DNA from: Leptothermofonsia sichuanensis E412 | Lineage (GTDB): Bacteria > Cyanobacteriota > Cyanobacteriia > Leptolyngbyales > Leptolyngbyaceae | DNA: 64,000 nucleotides | Assembly (NCBI RefSeq): GCF_019891175.1 | Contig: NZ_CP072600.1 | Span: forward strand, 6,200,001-6,264,000 | Direction: 5' to 3' | In this document: piece by piece, positions 9,076 through 17,673 of the stretch | Position numbering within the stretch: the first letter of the stretch is position 1 | Layout of the letters: every line of letters begins with the position of its first letter | Position numbers and translations under genes: made by a program | Notes under the pieces: model-generated | Told to the model about the DNA's origin: nothing | What the model saw: only the letters and a program-made list of their open reading frames with translations | Database searches by the model: none

Positions 9076-10107
9076 TTACCCCTTCCCCCCTTTCCCGCGC
9101 CGCTTTCGCAACCAGGTAGCGCCCAATCCACTGCACCCTAACAAAATACCTGCAATCGTTGATGGTTCAGGAATTGCCGCTACTACACCAATCGGTCGCA
9201 GCAAACTGGGACTGGTAAAAAGAGTTCCTGTGAACGAGGTTGGGCTTCCCTGTCCGTTCCCAAACTCCAGAACAGAACCCTCATTCTCATTGGTAAAGTC
9301 AAACCCAATCACATAAAGATTATTTGCCGTACTACCAATGCCAAAGGTCAGACTACCAATAAAGTTGTTGCTAGGCGCTGTGCCAGTATAGTTGGTAGAC
9401 AACACATTCACCAGGTTTCCGACCAGAGCATATTCTCGAATGCCCCCAGCAAAATCACTGACAAAAAAGCTTTGCTCATCAGGTGCAAGCACGATCCCCA
9501 GCAAGCTAACAAAGCCAAAACTTTCATCCAACGCATTGGCAGTTCCTTCAATCGTCACGTAAAGGCTGCCATCCGGGCCAAACAGCAACCCATTGGGACC
9601 GTTTACCCCACCAATGCTACCCAGACCGTTATTATTATCGGAAGCAAAAACATCAATAAACTCGCCTGTTTGCCCATTGAACCGCAGAATTTGATTGCTA
9701 CGGAAACTGCTGACATAAAGGTTGCCATCGGGTCCAAAAGCGTTGCCATAGGGGCGGGCTAAGCCATTGCCTGAAGCTGCTACCCCTAAAAACTGACCCG
9801 ATGGACTGAACTTGAGCACAGCCGAATCTTGTGGATATGTGGGGTCTAACAGGCTGAGACTATTACTGCCACCAATACTGACATAGAGGTTACCGTCAGG
9901 TCCAAACGTCAGATCATCCGGCGCCCGCAAACCACCAAGACCAGGGGTTGTAAAGTCTCCTAAAAATTGACCCGTGGTTTCATCAAACACGACAATGTTA
10001 TTACTTTCGCTGTTGCTGATGAGCAGAAAAGCCTCAGCCTTTGGAGCAACCAGACCCAGAACCGTAATAACACTGAGAATAAGAGGAGCTGTGTGAGAAA
10101 TTTTCAT
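9076..10107 (-). CDS. PEP-CTERM-sorted beta-propeller (NHL/Vgb-like) protein
   Basis: Exported protein of 343 residues. A signal peptide (residues 1-26, cut near PKAEA) is followed by repeated blades with the phrase FGPDGNLYV at roughly 50-residue intervals, typical of NHL/SMP-30-like six-blade propellers. The C-terminus carries a PEP-CTERM sorting signal: IPEPST, a hydrophobic stretch and RKRR. In this system the tail is cleaved by an exosortase and the protein reaches the cell surface or exopolysaccharide (family knowledge). No exosortase gene is in the window. A bound ligand or enzymatic activity cannot be told. Confidence 0.85.
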   Translation of the reverse strand: MKISHTAPLILSVITVLGLVAPKAEAFLLISNSESNNIVVFDETTGQFLGDFTTPGLGGLRAPDDLTFGPDGNLYVSIGGSNSLSLLDPTYPQDSAVLKFSPSGQFLGVAASGNGLARPYGNAFGPDGNLYVSSFRSNQILRFNGQTGEFIDVFASDNNNGLGSIGGVNGPNGLLFGPDGSLYVTIEGTANALDESFGFVSLLGIVLAPDEQSFFVSDFAGGIREYALVGNLVNVLSTNYTGTAPSNNFIGSLTFGIGSTANNLYVIGFDFTNENEGSVLEFGNGQGSPTSFTGTLFTSPSLLRPIGVVAAIPEPSTIAGILLGCSGLGATWLRKRRGKGGKG

Positions 10108-10687
10108 GAAGTTTGCGCAGCAAAATGATGATTTGCACCATTCTTGAGATCATCCGGGCCTGGAAATGGTTCATTAGATACAACTTCATCAGACTTTCAC
10201 TCAAAAATGGCAATCTATAAACTTGGGATGAAGTAGGATGCCAGTGCAGACAGGCACTCCCCGGATAGCCTTTACTCACAGGAAAACTTCTACAATCTCT
10301 TCTTAGAAATGGTCTCTGCCCAGAAATTGTTAAGAGGTGGTGAGCCATCCAAACAGTCAGAACATTTCCAGATGAACTTTTATAATAAATTAATACGCTA
10401 CAGGTGGTGTTGAAGGGCTTCTTCGACAGAGAAAGACGCCAGCAGTAGAAATGGGGTGATTTTCAGCCCTCCGCTCGTAATCAAACGTAGGATTCATTTT
10501 GAAGAGGTTGTGGTTTAAGTGGATGTCATAGGTCACGTTGGAAAAAATTAATTCGCCAGAATCACCCTATCCGGTGGACTACCTGGATGAGGTTTCCTTC
10601 ATTTTGCTCCAGTAACCTATTTGTCATGGTTGTTCTGTTCTCATCGCCCTGCTGCTCAATGATGATCAATTCTCAGGAAAGTAAATC
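10108..10687. other. Intergenic region, 580 bp
   Basis: Region between the divergent PEP-CTERM and DUF2949 genes. It should hold both promoters. Neither strand has a convincing gene; possible frames have no ribosome site or family resemblance. AT-rich stretches at about 10375-10395 (TTTTATAATAAATTAATACG) would suit a promoter. Confidence 0.5.
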
Positions 10688-10879
10688 GTGGAACCCACTC
10701 GCAGCAACACTCAACTTATAAATTTCTTGCAAAAAGAGCTTGCTGTTTCTGCAAGCTCGATTGCAATGGCGCTGCGTCATTGTGAACAGGATCCGGGTCC
10801 ATTGCATATGATCCTGTGGCAGTATGGTTTACTTTCCCTGGAGCAGCTTGAGCAGATCTTTGATTGGCTGGAGGGGTGA
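10688..10879 (+). CDS. DUF2949 family small protein
   Basis: Small protein of 63 residues found, to my knowledge, almost only in cyanobacteria. Seen: an N-terminal LINFLQKELAVS helix and the conserved ending LWQYGLLSLEQLEQIFDWLE. No membrane segment or catalytic motif. Function unknown. It is followed convergently, 55 bp later, by the broken cyclophilin gene. Confidence 0.8.
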   Translation: MEPTRSNTQLINFLQKELAVSASSIAMALRHCEQDPGPLHMILWQYGLLSLEQLEQIFDWLEG

Positions 10880-10934
10880 GATTGGCTGGAAAAATCTATC
10901 AGTCAATGTATTGAACGTTTAACCCTTTGATCTC

Positions 10935-11381
10935 CTACTCCTCAATCTTGACAGAACGAATGCGATCGCCCTGACGAATGGCATTGACCACCTCCATATC
11001 TTGAGTGCGCCCAAAAACCGTATGCACTCCATCCAGGTGGGGTTGGGGTGAATGACAGATGAAAAACTGACTGCCGCCCGTATCCTTTCCCCGGTGAGCC
11101 ATGGATAGGGAGCCTGCCAGGTGTTTGTTGGGATTGATTTCACATTTAATGCTATATCCCGGTCCACCGGTTCCGGGCATACCGGTGGCACCAGCGCGGG
11201 TGTTGGGACACCCCCCCCTGAATCATAAAGTCTGAAATAACTCGATGAAAAGCCAGCCCATCGTAGTAGCCTTTCCTGGACAGATCGGCAAAGTTTTTCA
11301 CGGTATTGGGCGCATCCTGGTCAAACAATTCCAGATGGATGGTACCCCTGTCAGTATCCATAATGGAATGGCGCGGGTCAT
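10935..11381 (-). pseudogene. Cyclophilin-type peptidyl-prolyl isomerase, broken by two frameshifts
   Basis: Single-domain cyclophilin of about 145 residues when repaired. The intended start is the ATG at 11381, behind AAAGGAGAACCT. A 5-bp tandem duplication (AATGGAATGG on the plus strand, 11362-11371) moves it out of frame; with one copy it would begin [12 protein letters not shown], as in the family. A second lesion lies in a run of eight C (11211-11218 plus strand); with seven, FMIQGG joins [10 protein letters not shown] and the rest ([20 protein letters not shown]) follows in frame to KIEE. The net change is +6, but a stop occurs between the lesions. Either a recent pseudogene or two sequence errors. 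A second, intact cyclophilin lies at 39465-40604. Confidence 0.8.
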
Positions 11382-11627
11382 AGGTTCTCCTTTGCGATCG
11401 CCGAAATGGAACACTCTCCATTCCAATCACTAAATGGTGCTCTCAGATCCTACCGCTCAATGGGCAGATGCGATCCGCGATCCGGGAAGGTAAGGATGAC
11501 GGGATCAGGCTTTGAGCGTTCTAATTTGTCCTGATCTGGATGGCATCTGCCATACAACACTCAATTCATCCCCAAAATCAGCATCGCTGACCAGTCCGAG
11601 GCCGGTTTAGACTAGATTGAGGAAAAT

Positions 11628-11663
11628 TTGTAATTTGTTTTGTAAGTTTTGTAATTTGTTACG
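11628..11663 (+). repeat. AT-rich heptamer-like tandem repeat
   Basis: The unit TTTGTAATTTGTT occurs twice with TTGTAAGT between, just upstream of the lipase start at 11673. It resembles the 7-bp STRR arrays elsewhere in the window but with an AT-rich unit; it overlaps the probable promoter/leader. Confidence 0.5.
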
Positions 11664-11672
11664 TGAAACAGT

Positions 11673-12365
11673 ATGGGACTGCCAACCGTGATCTTGCCGG
11701 GATATCTGGCTGGGGCATCAGAGTATCTGGCCCTGGAACAAGCCCTCCAGGCCAAGGGTATCCCTGCTTCAGTCGTGCCGATTCGCTGGCATGACTGGCT
11801 CCCTACCTTAGGGGGGCGGTCAGTCACCCCCATCCTGCGGAAACTGGACCGTACCATGAAGCAGGTGTTGCAACAACATCGGACTGCCCGGATTAACCTG
11901 GTGGGGCACTCGGCTGGCGGATGGCTGTCTCGCATCTATATGGGTGAAAAACCTTACTGTATCCATCCCAGCGATACGGAAGATTGTGTCTGGAATGCAC
12001 GAGAATCGGTGGCAACGCTGGTTACGCTGGGCACTCCCCATACCAGTCTGGAGCGCTGGACGCGCAGGAACCTGGATTTTGTTAACCTCAGCTATCCAGG
12101 AGCATTTTACCCAGAGGTCCGCTATGTGTGTGTGGCCGGCAGGGCGGTCTATGGCGATCGCCTCAAATCCTGGTTGGCTTACAGTAGCTATAAGCTCACC
12201 TGTGGGCAGGGCAACTGCTGGGGCGATGGCATTACCCCTATTTCATCTGCCCATTTAGAAGGTGCAGAGAATTTAATTCTAGAGGGAGTACGCCATTCTC
12301 CCAAAGCCGGGCGATGGTACGGTTCCCCTGATTCAATCGACGCCTGGCTCCCCTATCTGGCCTAG
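11673..12365 (+). CDS. Alpha/beta hydrolase, lipase-like
   Basis: Predicted esterase/lipase of 230 residues. Seen: oxyanion-hole region VILPGYLAG (residues 6-14), nucleophile elbow GHSAGG near residue 78, acid GDGITPI (about residue 190) and a candidate catalytic His in GVRHSP (about 210). There is no signal peptide, so it is probably cytoplasmic. Similar cyanobacterial proteins are annotated as PGAP1-like or triacylglycerol lipases; the true substrate is unknown. Its UAG stop (12363-12365) is formed at the boundary of a 103-bp inverted-repeat element. Confidence 0.85.
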   Translation: MGLPTVILPGYLAGASEYLALEQALQAKGIPASVVPIRWHDWLPTLGGRSVTPILRKLDRTMKQVLQQHRTARINLVGHSAGGWLSRIYMGEKPYCIHPSDTEDCVWNARESVATLVTLGTPHTSLERWTRRNLDFVNLSYPGAFYPEVRYVCVAGRAVYGDRLKSWLAYSSYKLTCGQGNCWGDGITPISSAHLEGAENLILEGVRHSPKAGRWYGSPDSIDAWLPYLA

Positions 12366-12467
12366 TGTTCCGTCAGGAAAATTTTGACGGGTCGCAGACC
12401 CTCAAAATTTAACTTCAATCAGCCTTTCAGTATTCAGTTACCTGTCAAATTTAATTTGACAGACCAC
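12365..12467 (+). repeat. MITE-like element, family M copy (TA-flanked, 103 bp)
   Basis: Flanked by TA at 12363-12364 and 12468-12469, both within CTAG. Terminal inverted repeats GTGTTCCGTCAGGAAAATTT and GTGGTCTGTCAAATTAAATT. The whole length aligns with the reverse complement of 23019-23122 (about three quarters identical by eye). The left TA is in the stop codon of the lipase gene. Confidence 0.85.
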
Positions 12468-12512
12468 TAGCCTCTGTCTGGCACAGAGATAATCTGCCAG
12501 CACCCGGAGGCT

Positions 12513-13229
12513 TCAGGTCACAATGGCAACTTTACCACTGTCCAGGTCATATCGACCGCCTACAATTTTGAGCTTCCCATCCGCAACTAACTGGGTCAAC
12601 ACGGGAGACTGTTGTTGCATCCGCTCGATTTGATAGCGGACATTTTCAACCACTGCCTGTTCCACCAGGTCAGCAGGGTTTCCCTTCACTCTGCCAACGG
12701 CTGGTTTGATTGCCTTCACCAGAGAGCCAATGCTGCCCGGAACTGGTTCATCCTGCACGGCAGCGGTAACGGCTCCACAGCGTTCGTGTCCCAGCACCAT
12801 AATCAGGCTGGTATTCAGAAGTGCGGCTGCATACTCCAGACTGCCCAGCACTTCCGGGCTGACAATATTTCCGGCAACCCGGATGTCAAACAGATCCCCC
12901 ACACCAGCATCAAACAGAATCTCCACCGGAACCCGGGAGTCGGCACAACTGAGCACGGTGGCAAAGGGATGCTGGCTGAGGGCAACTTCCTTCAGCCGCT
13001 CCGCGGACTGATGGGGATAGGTGGGTTTGTGCAGCACAAATCGCTGGTTGCCCCTGAGCAGTGTTTCCAGGGCATCATCGGGACTGAGAGACGCATCTGC
13101 CCTCGCCAGAGCAGGATTCCAGGTTACCCCTGCGATCGCCCCCACAATTCCACCAGCCATCCCCCCCATTGCCTGCAAAAAGTTCCGCCGCCTGATTGAC
13201 CCATCAACTAATCCATAAATACGACTCAT
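12513..13229 (-). CDS. Beta-class carbonic anhydrase, Tat-exported
   Basis: Interconverts CO2 and bicarbonate. Zinc ligands are visible: Cys in LSCADSRVP, and His/Cys in LGHERCGA. The N-terminus has a twin-arginine-type signal (RRRNFLQAMGGMAGG, residues 13-27, then a hydrophobic stretch and AxA-like ALARA), so it should act in the periplasm or lumen, as described for EcaB of Synechocystis. The 238-residue length fits a signal plus catalytic core. It is followed upstream on the same strand by the PII-like and bicarbonate permease genes, making an inorganic-carbon cluster. A role in CO2 recapture next to bicarbonate uptake is inferred. Confidence 0.9.
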   Translation of the reverse strand: MSRIYGLVDGSIRRRNFLQAMGGMAGGIVGAIAGVTWNPALARADASLSPDDALETLLRGNQRFVLHKPTYPHQSAERLKEVALSQHPFATVLSCADSRVPVEILFDAGVGDLFDIRVAGNIVSPEVLGSLEYAAALLNTSLIMVLGHERCGAVTAAVQDEPVPGSIGSLVKAIKPAVGRVKGNPADLVEQAVVENVRYQIERMQQQSPVLTQLVADGKLKIVGGRYDLDSGKVAIVT

Positions 13230-13270
13230 ATTCCTGGTTCCTTCGTGACTGCTGATTTATTAACTTTGCA

Positions 13271-13433
13271 TGTGTGAGTCTGGGAGGCGTTGCTGAAAAG
13301 CAATATGAATCGCAATGAAGTTTCGGGCACGTAGCACCTTTTTCATATCCAGAATCAGCAACCCCAGTCTGGGATAGAAAAGGAGGTATTATTTTAGGCT
13401 TTTCAACCCACAAAATAATCCTTGCCAGACTAC
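13271..13433 (-). repeat. Family C inverted-repeat element, interrupted by another element
   Basis: Read on the minus strand, it starts GTAGTCTGGCAAGG at the stop codon of the PII-like gene, with the hairpin ATTATTTTGTGGG / CCTAAAATAAT inside, and ends near CCCAGACTCACA. Intact relatives are at 17461-17537 and 34896-34972. This copy is split by an 81-bp insert (13285-13365) flanked by an 8-bp duplication. Confidence 0.75.
13285..13365. repeat. 81-bp MITE nested in family C element, 8-bp target duplication
   Basis: Terminal inverted repeats AGGCGTTGCTGAAAAGCA and GGGGTTGCTGATTC, both followed inward by ATATGAA. Direct repeats AGTCTGGG lie immediately outside (13277-13284 and 13366-13373). Removing the insert and one repeat restores the sequence order seen in the uninterrupted copy at 17461-17537. 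Confidence 0.85.
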
Positions 13434-13747
13434 TACATCGACGCAATACACCTGACGGAGCGAATCTCCATCACTTCTGAGATCCAGCAGGAGCCGCCAA
13501 ATTTGTTTAGAATCGGGCGGATGGTTTCAATAACAGGCTTGACGGTTTCAGGTGGGCAAAAGGCTATGACGTAAGCGTTGTCCAGCATGGTGACAGCAGA
13601 GTCATCAAAAGCGGTGCCCTTAATTCCCTTACTTTCGACGTTATGGATGACGGTATAGCTAGAAACCCCTGCTTTTTTTAAGCCTTCAAGAATTTTTGCA
13701 AGTTCTACCGAATCCGAAACAATTTCAATACGTTTGACCGGATGCAT
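13433..13747 (-). CDS. PII-like regulator paired with Sbt permease (SbtB type)
   Basis: Small protein of 104 residues with the ferredoxin-like PII pattern: MHPVKRIEIVSDSVEL at the start, the turn GVSSYTVI, and a distal strand region after VKPVIETIRPIL. SbtB proteins bind adenine nucleotides and control the SbtA bicarbonate transporter (family knowledge). The ATG at 13747 gives a normal PII start and lies 4 bp after the permease stop; an upstream extension in the same frame would overlap the permease and is rejected. The sequence differs from classical SbtB and lacks its Cys-x-GPEGC tail, ending RSVRCIASM, so it is a divergent member. Its UAG stop is at the border of a repeat element. Confidence 0.8.
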   Translation of the reverse strand: MHPVKRIEIVSDSVELAKILEGLKKAGVSSYTVIHNVESKGIKGTAFDDSAVTMLDNAYVIAFCPPETVKPVIETIRPILNKFGGSCWISEVMEIRSVRCIASM

Positions 13748-13751
13748 GATT

Positions 13752-14729
13752 TTAGCTCCAAAGCAAATTAATGCCGTACAGGTACAGCGGTATACCAACA
13801 ATGATATTGAAGGGAAAGGTCACAGCCAGGGCGGTTGAAATATAAAGGCTGGGATTCGCTTCAGGGACCGTCAACCGCATGGCGGCGGGTACCGCAATGT
13901 AGGATGCGCTGGCACACAGGACCGAAAACAGCAGGGCGTCACCCGGAGGCATATTAATCAGCCGTGCAATGAGAAGCCCGATGGCTGCATTCATAATTGG
14001 AATCAGGATGGCAAAGGAAATCAAAAAAGCCCCTGTTTTTTCCAGATCTTTTATTCTTTTCGCTGCAACCAGCCCCATATCCAGCAAAAAGAAGGTCAAA
14101 ACGCCATAGAACATATCCTGGGTGAAGGGAGATAGGATTTGCCAGCCATGCTCGCCCGTCAGAAAACCGATGAGCAGACTGCCGACCAGAAGAAACACGG
14201 AACCATTGAGAAAAGCTTCTTGCAACACTTCAGACCAGGCAAATTCGCGATCGCCATCTCGCTGAGCCGTCAGATTTACCAGAATCAACCCCACAATAAT
14301 GGCGGGGGACTCCATCAGTGCCAGGGCAGCCACCATATAGCCATCAAAGTCAATCCCCAACTGTTGCAGAAAGGAACTGGCCGTAATGAAGGTAACAGCA
14401 CTGATGGAACCATAGGTGGCTGCGATCGCCGCTGCATTGTAGGGATCGAGCTTCAATCTCAGAATAAAAAAGGTGTAGACAGGCACCGCACACGCCATCA
14501 CTATGGCTGCCAGCATGGTCAACCCGACTTCCAGATTGACCCCACTTTTGGCTAGTTCAACCCCACCCTTAAACCCAATCGCAAATAGCAGATAGAGGGA
14601 AAATAGTTTGGGAATTGGGGGTGGGATTTCCAGATCGGATTTCACGAAGATCGCAGTCATCCCCAGAAAAAAGAACAGAACTGGCGGGTTCAGGATATTA
14701 GAAAGAATCAGGCTAACATCCATAATCAC
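13752..14729 (-). CDS. Sodium-dependent bicarbonate transport family permease (SbtA superfamily)
   Basis: Integral membrane protein of 325 residues with about ten membrane segments, placed in the Sbt_1 family (SbtA superfamily) from its two homologous halves and endings such as NPSLYISTALAVTFPFN. SbtA takes up bicarbonate with sodium. This protein lacks most of the long cytoplasmic loop of Synechocystis SbtA (about 370 residues) and is clearly divergent, so the substrate may not be bicarbonate. It is followed after 4 bp by the PII-like gene and then by the carbonic anhydrase, which supports the carbon role. An ATG at 14723 is an equally possible start. Confidence 0.85.
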   Translation of the reverse strand: MIMDVSLILSNILNPPVLFFFLGMTAIFVKSDLEIPPPIPKLFSLYLLFAIGFKGGVELAKSGVNLEVGLTMLAAIVMACAVPVYTFFILRLKLDPYNAAAIAATYGSISAVTFITASSFLQQLGIDFDGYMVAALALMESPAIIVGLILVNLTAQRDGDREFAWSEVLQEAFLNGSVFLLVGSLLIGFLTGEHGWQILSPFTQDMFYGVLTFFLLDMGLVAAKRIKDLEKTGAFLISFAILIPIMNAAIGLLIARLINMPPGDALLFSVLCASASYIAVPAAMRLTVPEANPSLYISTALAVTFPFNIIVGIPLYLYGINLLWS

Positions 14730-15273
14730 CCTCCCGTCACAACATATTGAGTTTCAAAAACCATTGACACCATGCCAACCTTCAAAGATGTGAAGTTAGA
14801 GTCATCAAATTACATACGTAGAAACAATGTATGGCAATAGGGGAAAGCTTTTGCGACCGGGATGATGAAAAAGCTAGCAAAGTTTGAGTCAAACCCAATA
14901 GCTGAAAGGGTTTGCTCACTTTTTCTGTCAAGCGCACGACTGTTGCAAAACGACACATTTAGCCACCAGCCTTTGCCCACAGAAACCCCAGCAGCCGCGG
15001 ACTTGAGGCTGGATTCAATCCTTAAATTTGATTGAAATAAAGTTACAAAAATACATGCTTTACAAAAGTACATGTCTGTGGACGCCGATACAGCTCATAG
15101 AAGACCTGAATAGCTTCTCCCCAATCACTAAAGGGTATAGCAGGGGACAGGGAATAGGGGACAGGAAATAGGGCGAAAGGAAGCGGATGAACAGGGTTTG
15201 CGTTGACTGATTGGTCCTGACCTTCATGGAGATAGCCATACAACCCATCACAGAAGTTGCAAGCATTTATCGC
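14730..15273. other. Leader region upstream of the Sbt permease gene
   Basis: 544 bp between the antiporter stop and the permease start; no gene seen. It contains a pair of 15-base direct repeats (TTACAAAAATACATG at 15043-15057 and TTACAAAAGTACATG at 15060-15074, period 17) and a heptamer array GGGGACA/GGGAATA at 15138-15171. The direct repeats could be regulator sites for the carbon genes; this is inference. Confidence 0.5.
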
Positions 15274-17196
15274 TCAGTCAGTTCGGACTTCTTCCAGGTC
15301 TTTTTCAGACTTAGCCTGAGGTAGAGGAATGTTCTCTACTTCAGGGATTTTTTCAGGTTTGAGTCGGGTTTGGCTGGAGCCAGACAGGAGTTTTAATAGT
15401 TTGGGTTTGGAGTCATGCCACAGATAAATGAGGCGATCGCCTGCCTGCCAGGGTTCGTCAACGATAGCAACCTGTAGAGATCCTGAGCGTTCCACCACCA
15501 GTGGCACCAGGGTTTCTTCTGCCATCATGGCTTTCAGGTGGGTTTTGCGTCGCTCCAGGTCCTCTTCGTTGAACAACGTTTCCCCCAGCTTGACCGAACC
15601 ATCGTTAATGTACTGGCTCCAGGTCTTCACCGAAACCTTAGGGGCGAATGCCTGCCGAATTGTAATTTTGGGATTGGTTGTGTTGGCTTGTGGATCGCGG
15701 GGAAATACGGCCAGGACTCTGGGTGGCCCAAACTCCTCTGCTGCCTGTTGAGCCACCACCAGGTTCACCTCCCCATTTTTGGTCATTGCCAGAAACGTCC
15801 CCATCGTTGCCAGTCCTGCTTCCTCCAGGACCTCTGTGTCCAGAGCACTGTTGATAAAAATGCGGATATTTTCCTTTTCTGCCTGCTGCCGTGCCTCTGG
15901 AGCGGTATCAATCAACACTACAGGCTCCTCCCGGTCCGCAAATAAGCGAGCAATCAACAGACTCAGCGGATTACAACCCACGATGACTGCCCCCGTTGCT
16001 GACTTCAGGTTGACCTGTAACAGGTTCGCCATGACCTGAGCCGTCAGAGCCTGCAAAAACACCGTCAGAATAATCGTCAAAAACACTAATGCCTTGATGG
16101 CGTCGCCTCCGCTGATGCCGCGCTGAGTCAGAAGAATCGAAAACAGGGAGGCAACGGAAGCTGAAACAATTCCTCTGGGGGATATCCAGGATACAAATAG
16201 CTTCTGTCGCCAGTTCAATTCGCTATTCAGGGTACAGATCCAGACATTGAGGGGGCGCACTACAAACATGAGCGTAAAAACAGTGAATAGCCCTCCCCAG
16301 CCCAGGGCAAGCACAGCCGGAATGGACAGGTCTGCTGCCAGCAAAATAAATAAGACGGATACCGCCAGAATCGTCAGTTGTCCTTTAAACCGCCGGAGTA
16401 ATCGTTCTTCCGGTAGGGAAGAAGCTCTCAAGACAATTCCTGCGGCTACCACTGCCATCAGTCCAGACTCGCTGCGGATCATTTGCCCCAGCCCATACAA
16501 GCCCCACAAGCCCGCCAGCACCACCAGGTTCTTCAAATCATCCGACAGAAAGCCCAATCGCTTGAGGATGACACCCAGAAGCCATCCACCCACAACACCA
16601 ATTCCACCCCCGATCCCAAGGCGCAGGATCAAGCCACTGGCAATGTTGAGGGGAGCTGCATCCCCATTCAGCAGAATATTTAAAACCACTACTGCCAGGA
16701 TTGCTCCCACCGGGTCAATCAGAACCCCCTCGCTTTCTAATAAGGTGGCAACCTGGCGGTCTACCTTGACCTGACGCAGCAGTGGATTGATTACAGTCGG
16801 ACCCGTAACCACAATCAGAGAGGCATAAAGGAAGGCGATCGCCCAGGGAAATTCGCTCAGCCAGTGGGCTGCCATCCCCCCACCCAGCAGGGTGATCAGC
16901 GTTCCTACTGTGACCAGGTTCCTTAAGCTGCCCGAAACCCGATCCAGATCCCGCAATTGCAGGTTAAAGCCACCTTCAAACAGAATGACTGCGACCAGCA
17001 GGGAAACAATTACTTCCAGACCAATGCCGAGGCGATCGGGGTTGAGCAGCCCAGTCGCACTGGGACCCAGCAGAATCCCAAACAACAGCAAAAACACAAT
17101 GCCGGGAAGTTTCAGGAACTCCGCTAACACCTGTGCGCCGATCCCTGCAATCACAGTCAGGATGATCTGCAAGGTTATGTCCAGCGGTGCTTCCAT
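15274..17196 (-). CDS. CPA1 cation:proton antiporter with TrkA-N/TrkA-C domains
   Basis: Membrane transporter of 640 residues. Residues 1-400 contain about 12 membrane segments with the NhaP-type motifs LFEGGFNL, TGPTVINPLL and ESEGVLIDPVGA (the Asp is the usual ion-binding residue). Residues 405-520 form a Rossmann-like TrkA-N domain (GAVIVGCNPLSLLIARLF), followed by a TrkA-C-like segment and a charged tail. The family exports Na+ (or K+) against protons, with the cytoplasmic part sensing nucleotides. Its position upstream of a sodium-dependent permease gene suggests that it restores the sodium gradient (inference). Confidence 0.88.
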   Translation of the reverse strand: MEAPLDITLQIILTVIAGIGAQVLAEFLKLPGIVFLLLFGILLGPSATGLLNPDRLGIGLEVIVSLLVAVILFEGGFNLQLRDLDRVSGSLRNLVTVGTLITLLGGGMAAHWLSEFPWAIAFLYASLIVVTGPTVINPLLRQVKVDRQVATLLESEGVLIDPVGAILAVVVLNILLNGDAAPLNIASGLILRLGIGGGIGVVGGWLLGVILKRLGFLSDDLKNLVVLAGLWGLYGLGQMIRSESGLMAVVAAGIVLRASSLPEERLLRRFKGQLTILAVSVLFILLAADLSIPAVLALGWGGLFTVFTLMFVVRPLNVWICTLNSELNWRQKLFVSWISPRGIVSASVASLFSILLTQRGISGGDAIKALVFLTIILTVFLQALTAQVMANLLQVNLKSATGAVIVGCNPLSLLIARLFADREEPVVLIDTAPEARQQAEKENIRIFINSALDTEVLEEAGLATMGTFLAMTKNGEVNLVVAQQAAEEFGPPRVLAVFPRDPQANTTNPKITIRQAFAPKVSVKTWSQYINDGSVKLGETLFNEEDLERRKTHLKAMMAEETLVPLVVERSGSLQVAIVDEPWQAGDRLIYLWHDSKPKLLKLLSGSSQTRLKPEKIPEVENIPLPQAKSEKDLEEVRTD

Positions 17197-17422
17197 AGAT
17201 GAGGTGTATCCACTGGGGTGACAACGCTCATTGTACCGATGTCAGGGGATAGGTGTCAGGAGGGGGAGGGGGGAGGGGAAAGGGGAGTTGTTAGCGACTG
17301 GTTGTTAGTTGTTGGTGAGGAGTGAGGAGTGTTCGTCTTTGACGTTCCTGCAGGATGGAGTGAGGGGGAAATCGTTGTTGGTTAAGACAAGAAGTCAGGA
17401 ACCAGAAGACAGAATTTCTTCC

Positions 17423-17446
17423 GACTCCTGACTCCTGACTCCTGAC
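17423..17446. repeat. Heptamer STRR array (GACTCCT)
   Basis: Three complete GACTCCT units plus GAC. It belongs to the 7-bp tandem arrays that recur between genes across this window. The rest of the 477-bp gap 17197-17673 is G-rich low-complexity sequence (17228-17290) and the two elements listed next; no gene is visible. Confidence 0.8.
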
Positions 17447-17460
17447 GGGTAGTCAACCCT

Positions 17461-17537
17461 GAAATTGTGAGTCTGGGATCAGGAAGGGGTTATTGTTTTG
17501 GGGTTTTCAGCCCACAAAATAATTCTTGACAGACCAC
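17461..17537 (-). repeat. Family C inverted-repeat element, intact copy
   Basis: Reads from the right end GTGGTCTGTCAAGAATTA (minus strand), then a hairpin ATTATTTTGTGGG / CCCCAAAACAATAA, to CCCAGACTCACAATTTC. It matches 34896-34972 almost base for base. Its outer TA (17538-17539) is shared with the adjoining family B element. Confidence 0.8.
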
Positions 17538-17539
17538 TA

Positions 17540-17638
17540 CAGTATCGGTTCAGAATCCCAAGCAATCGGATTTCTGGTGAGAAATTGAATGAAACCTGGG
17601 TATCCGGTAGAAGAAATCCGATTTCTGGACTGATGTTC
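17540..17638 (+). repeat. MITE-like element, family B copy 2 (TA-flanked, 99 bp)
   Basis: Flanked by TA at 17538-17539 and 17639-17640. Begins CAGTATCGGTTCAGAATCCC and ends CTGGACTGATGTTC. It is 99 bp, as is the copy at 53846-53944. Only 34 bp separate its right TA from the CTAG that holds the sigma factor stop codon. Confidence 0.85.
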
Positions 17639-17673
17639 TAGTTCCTGGTTGCTAAATTCCCCTTACTCCACCA

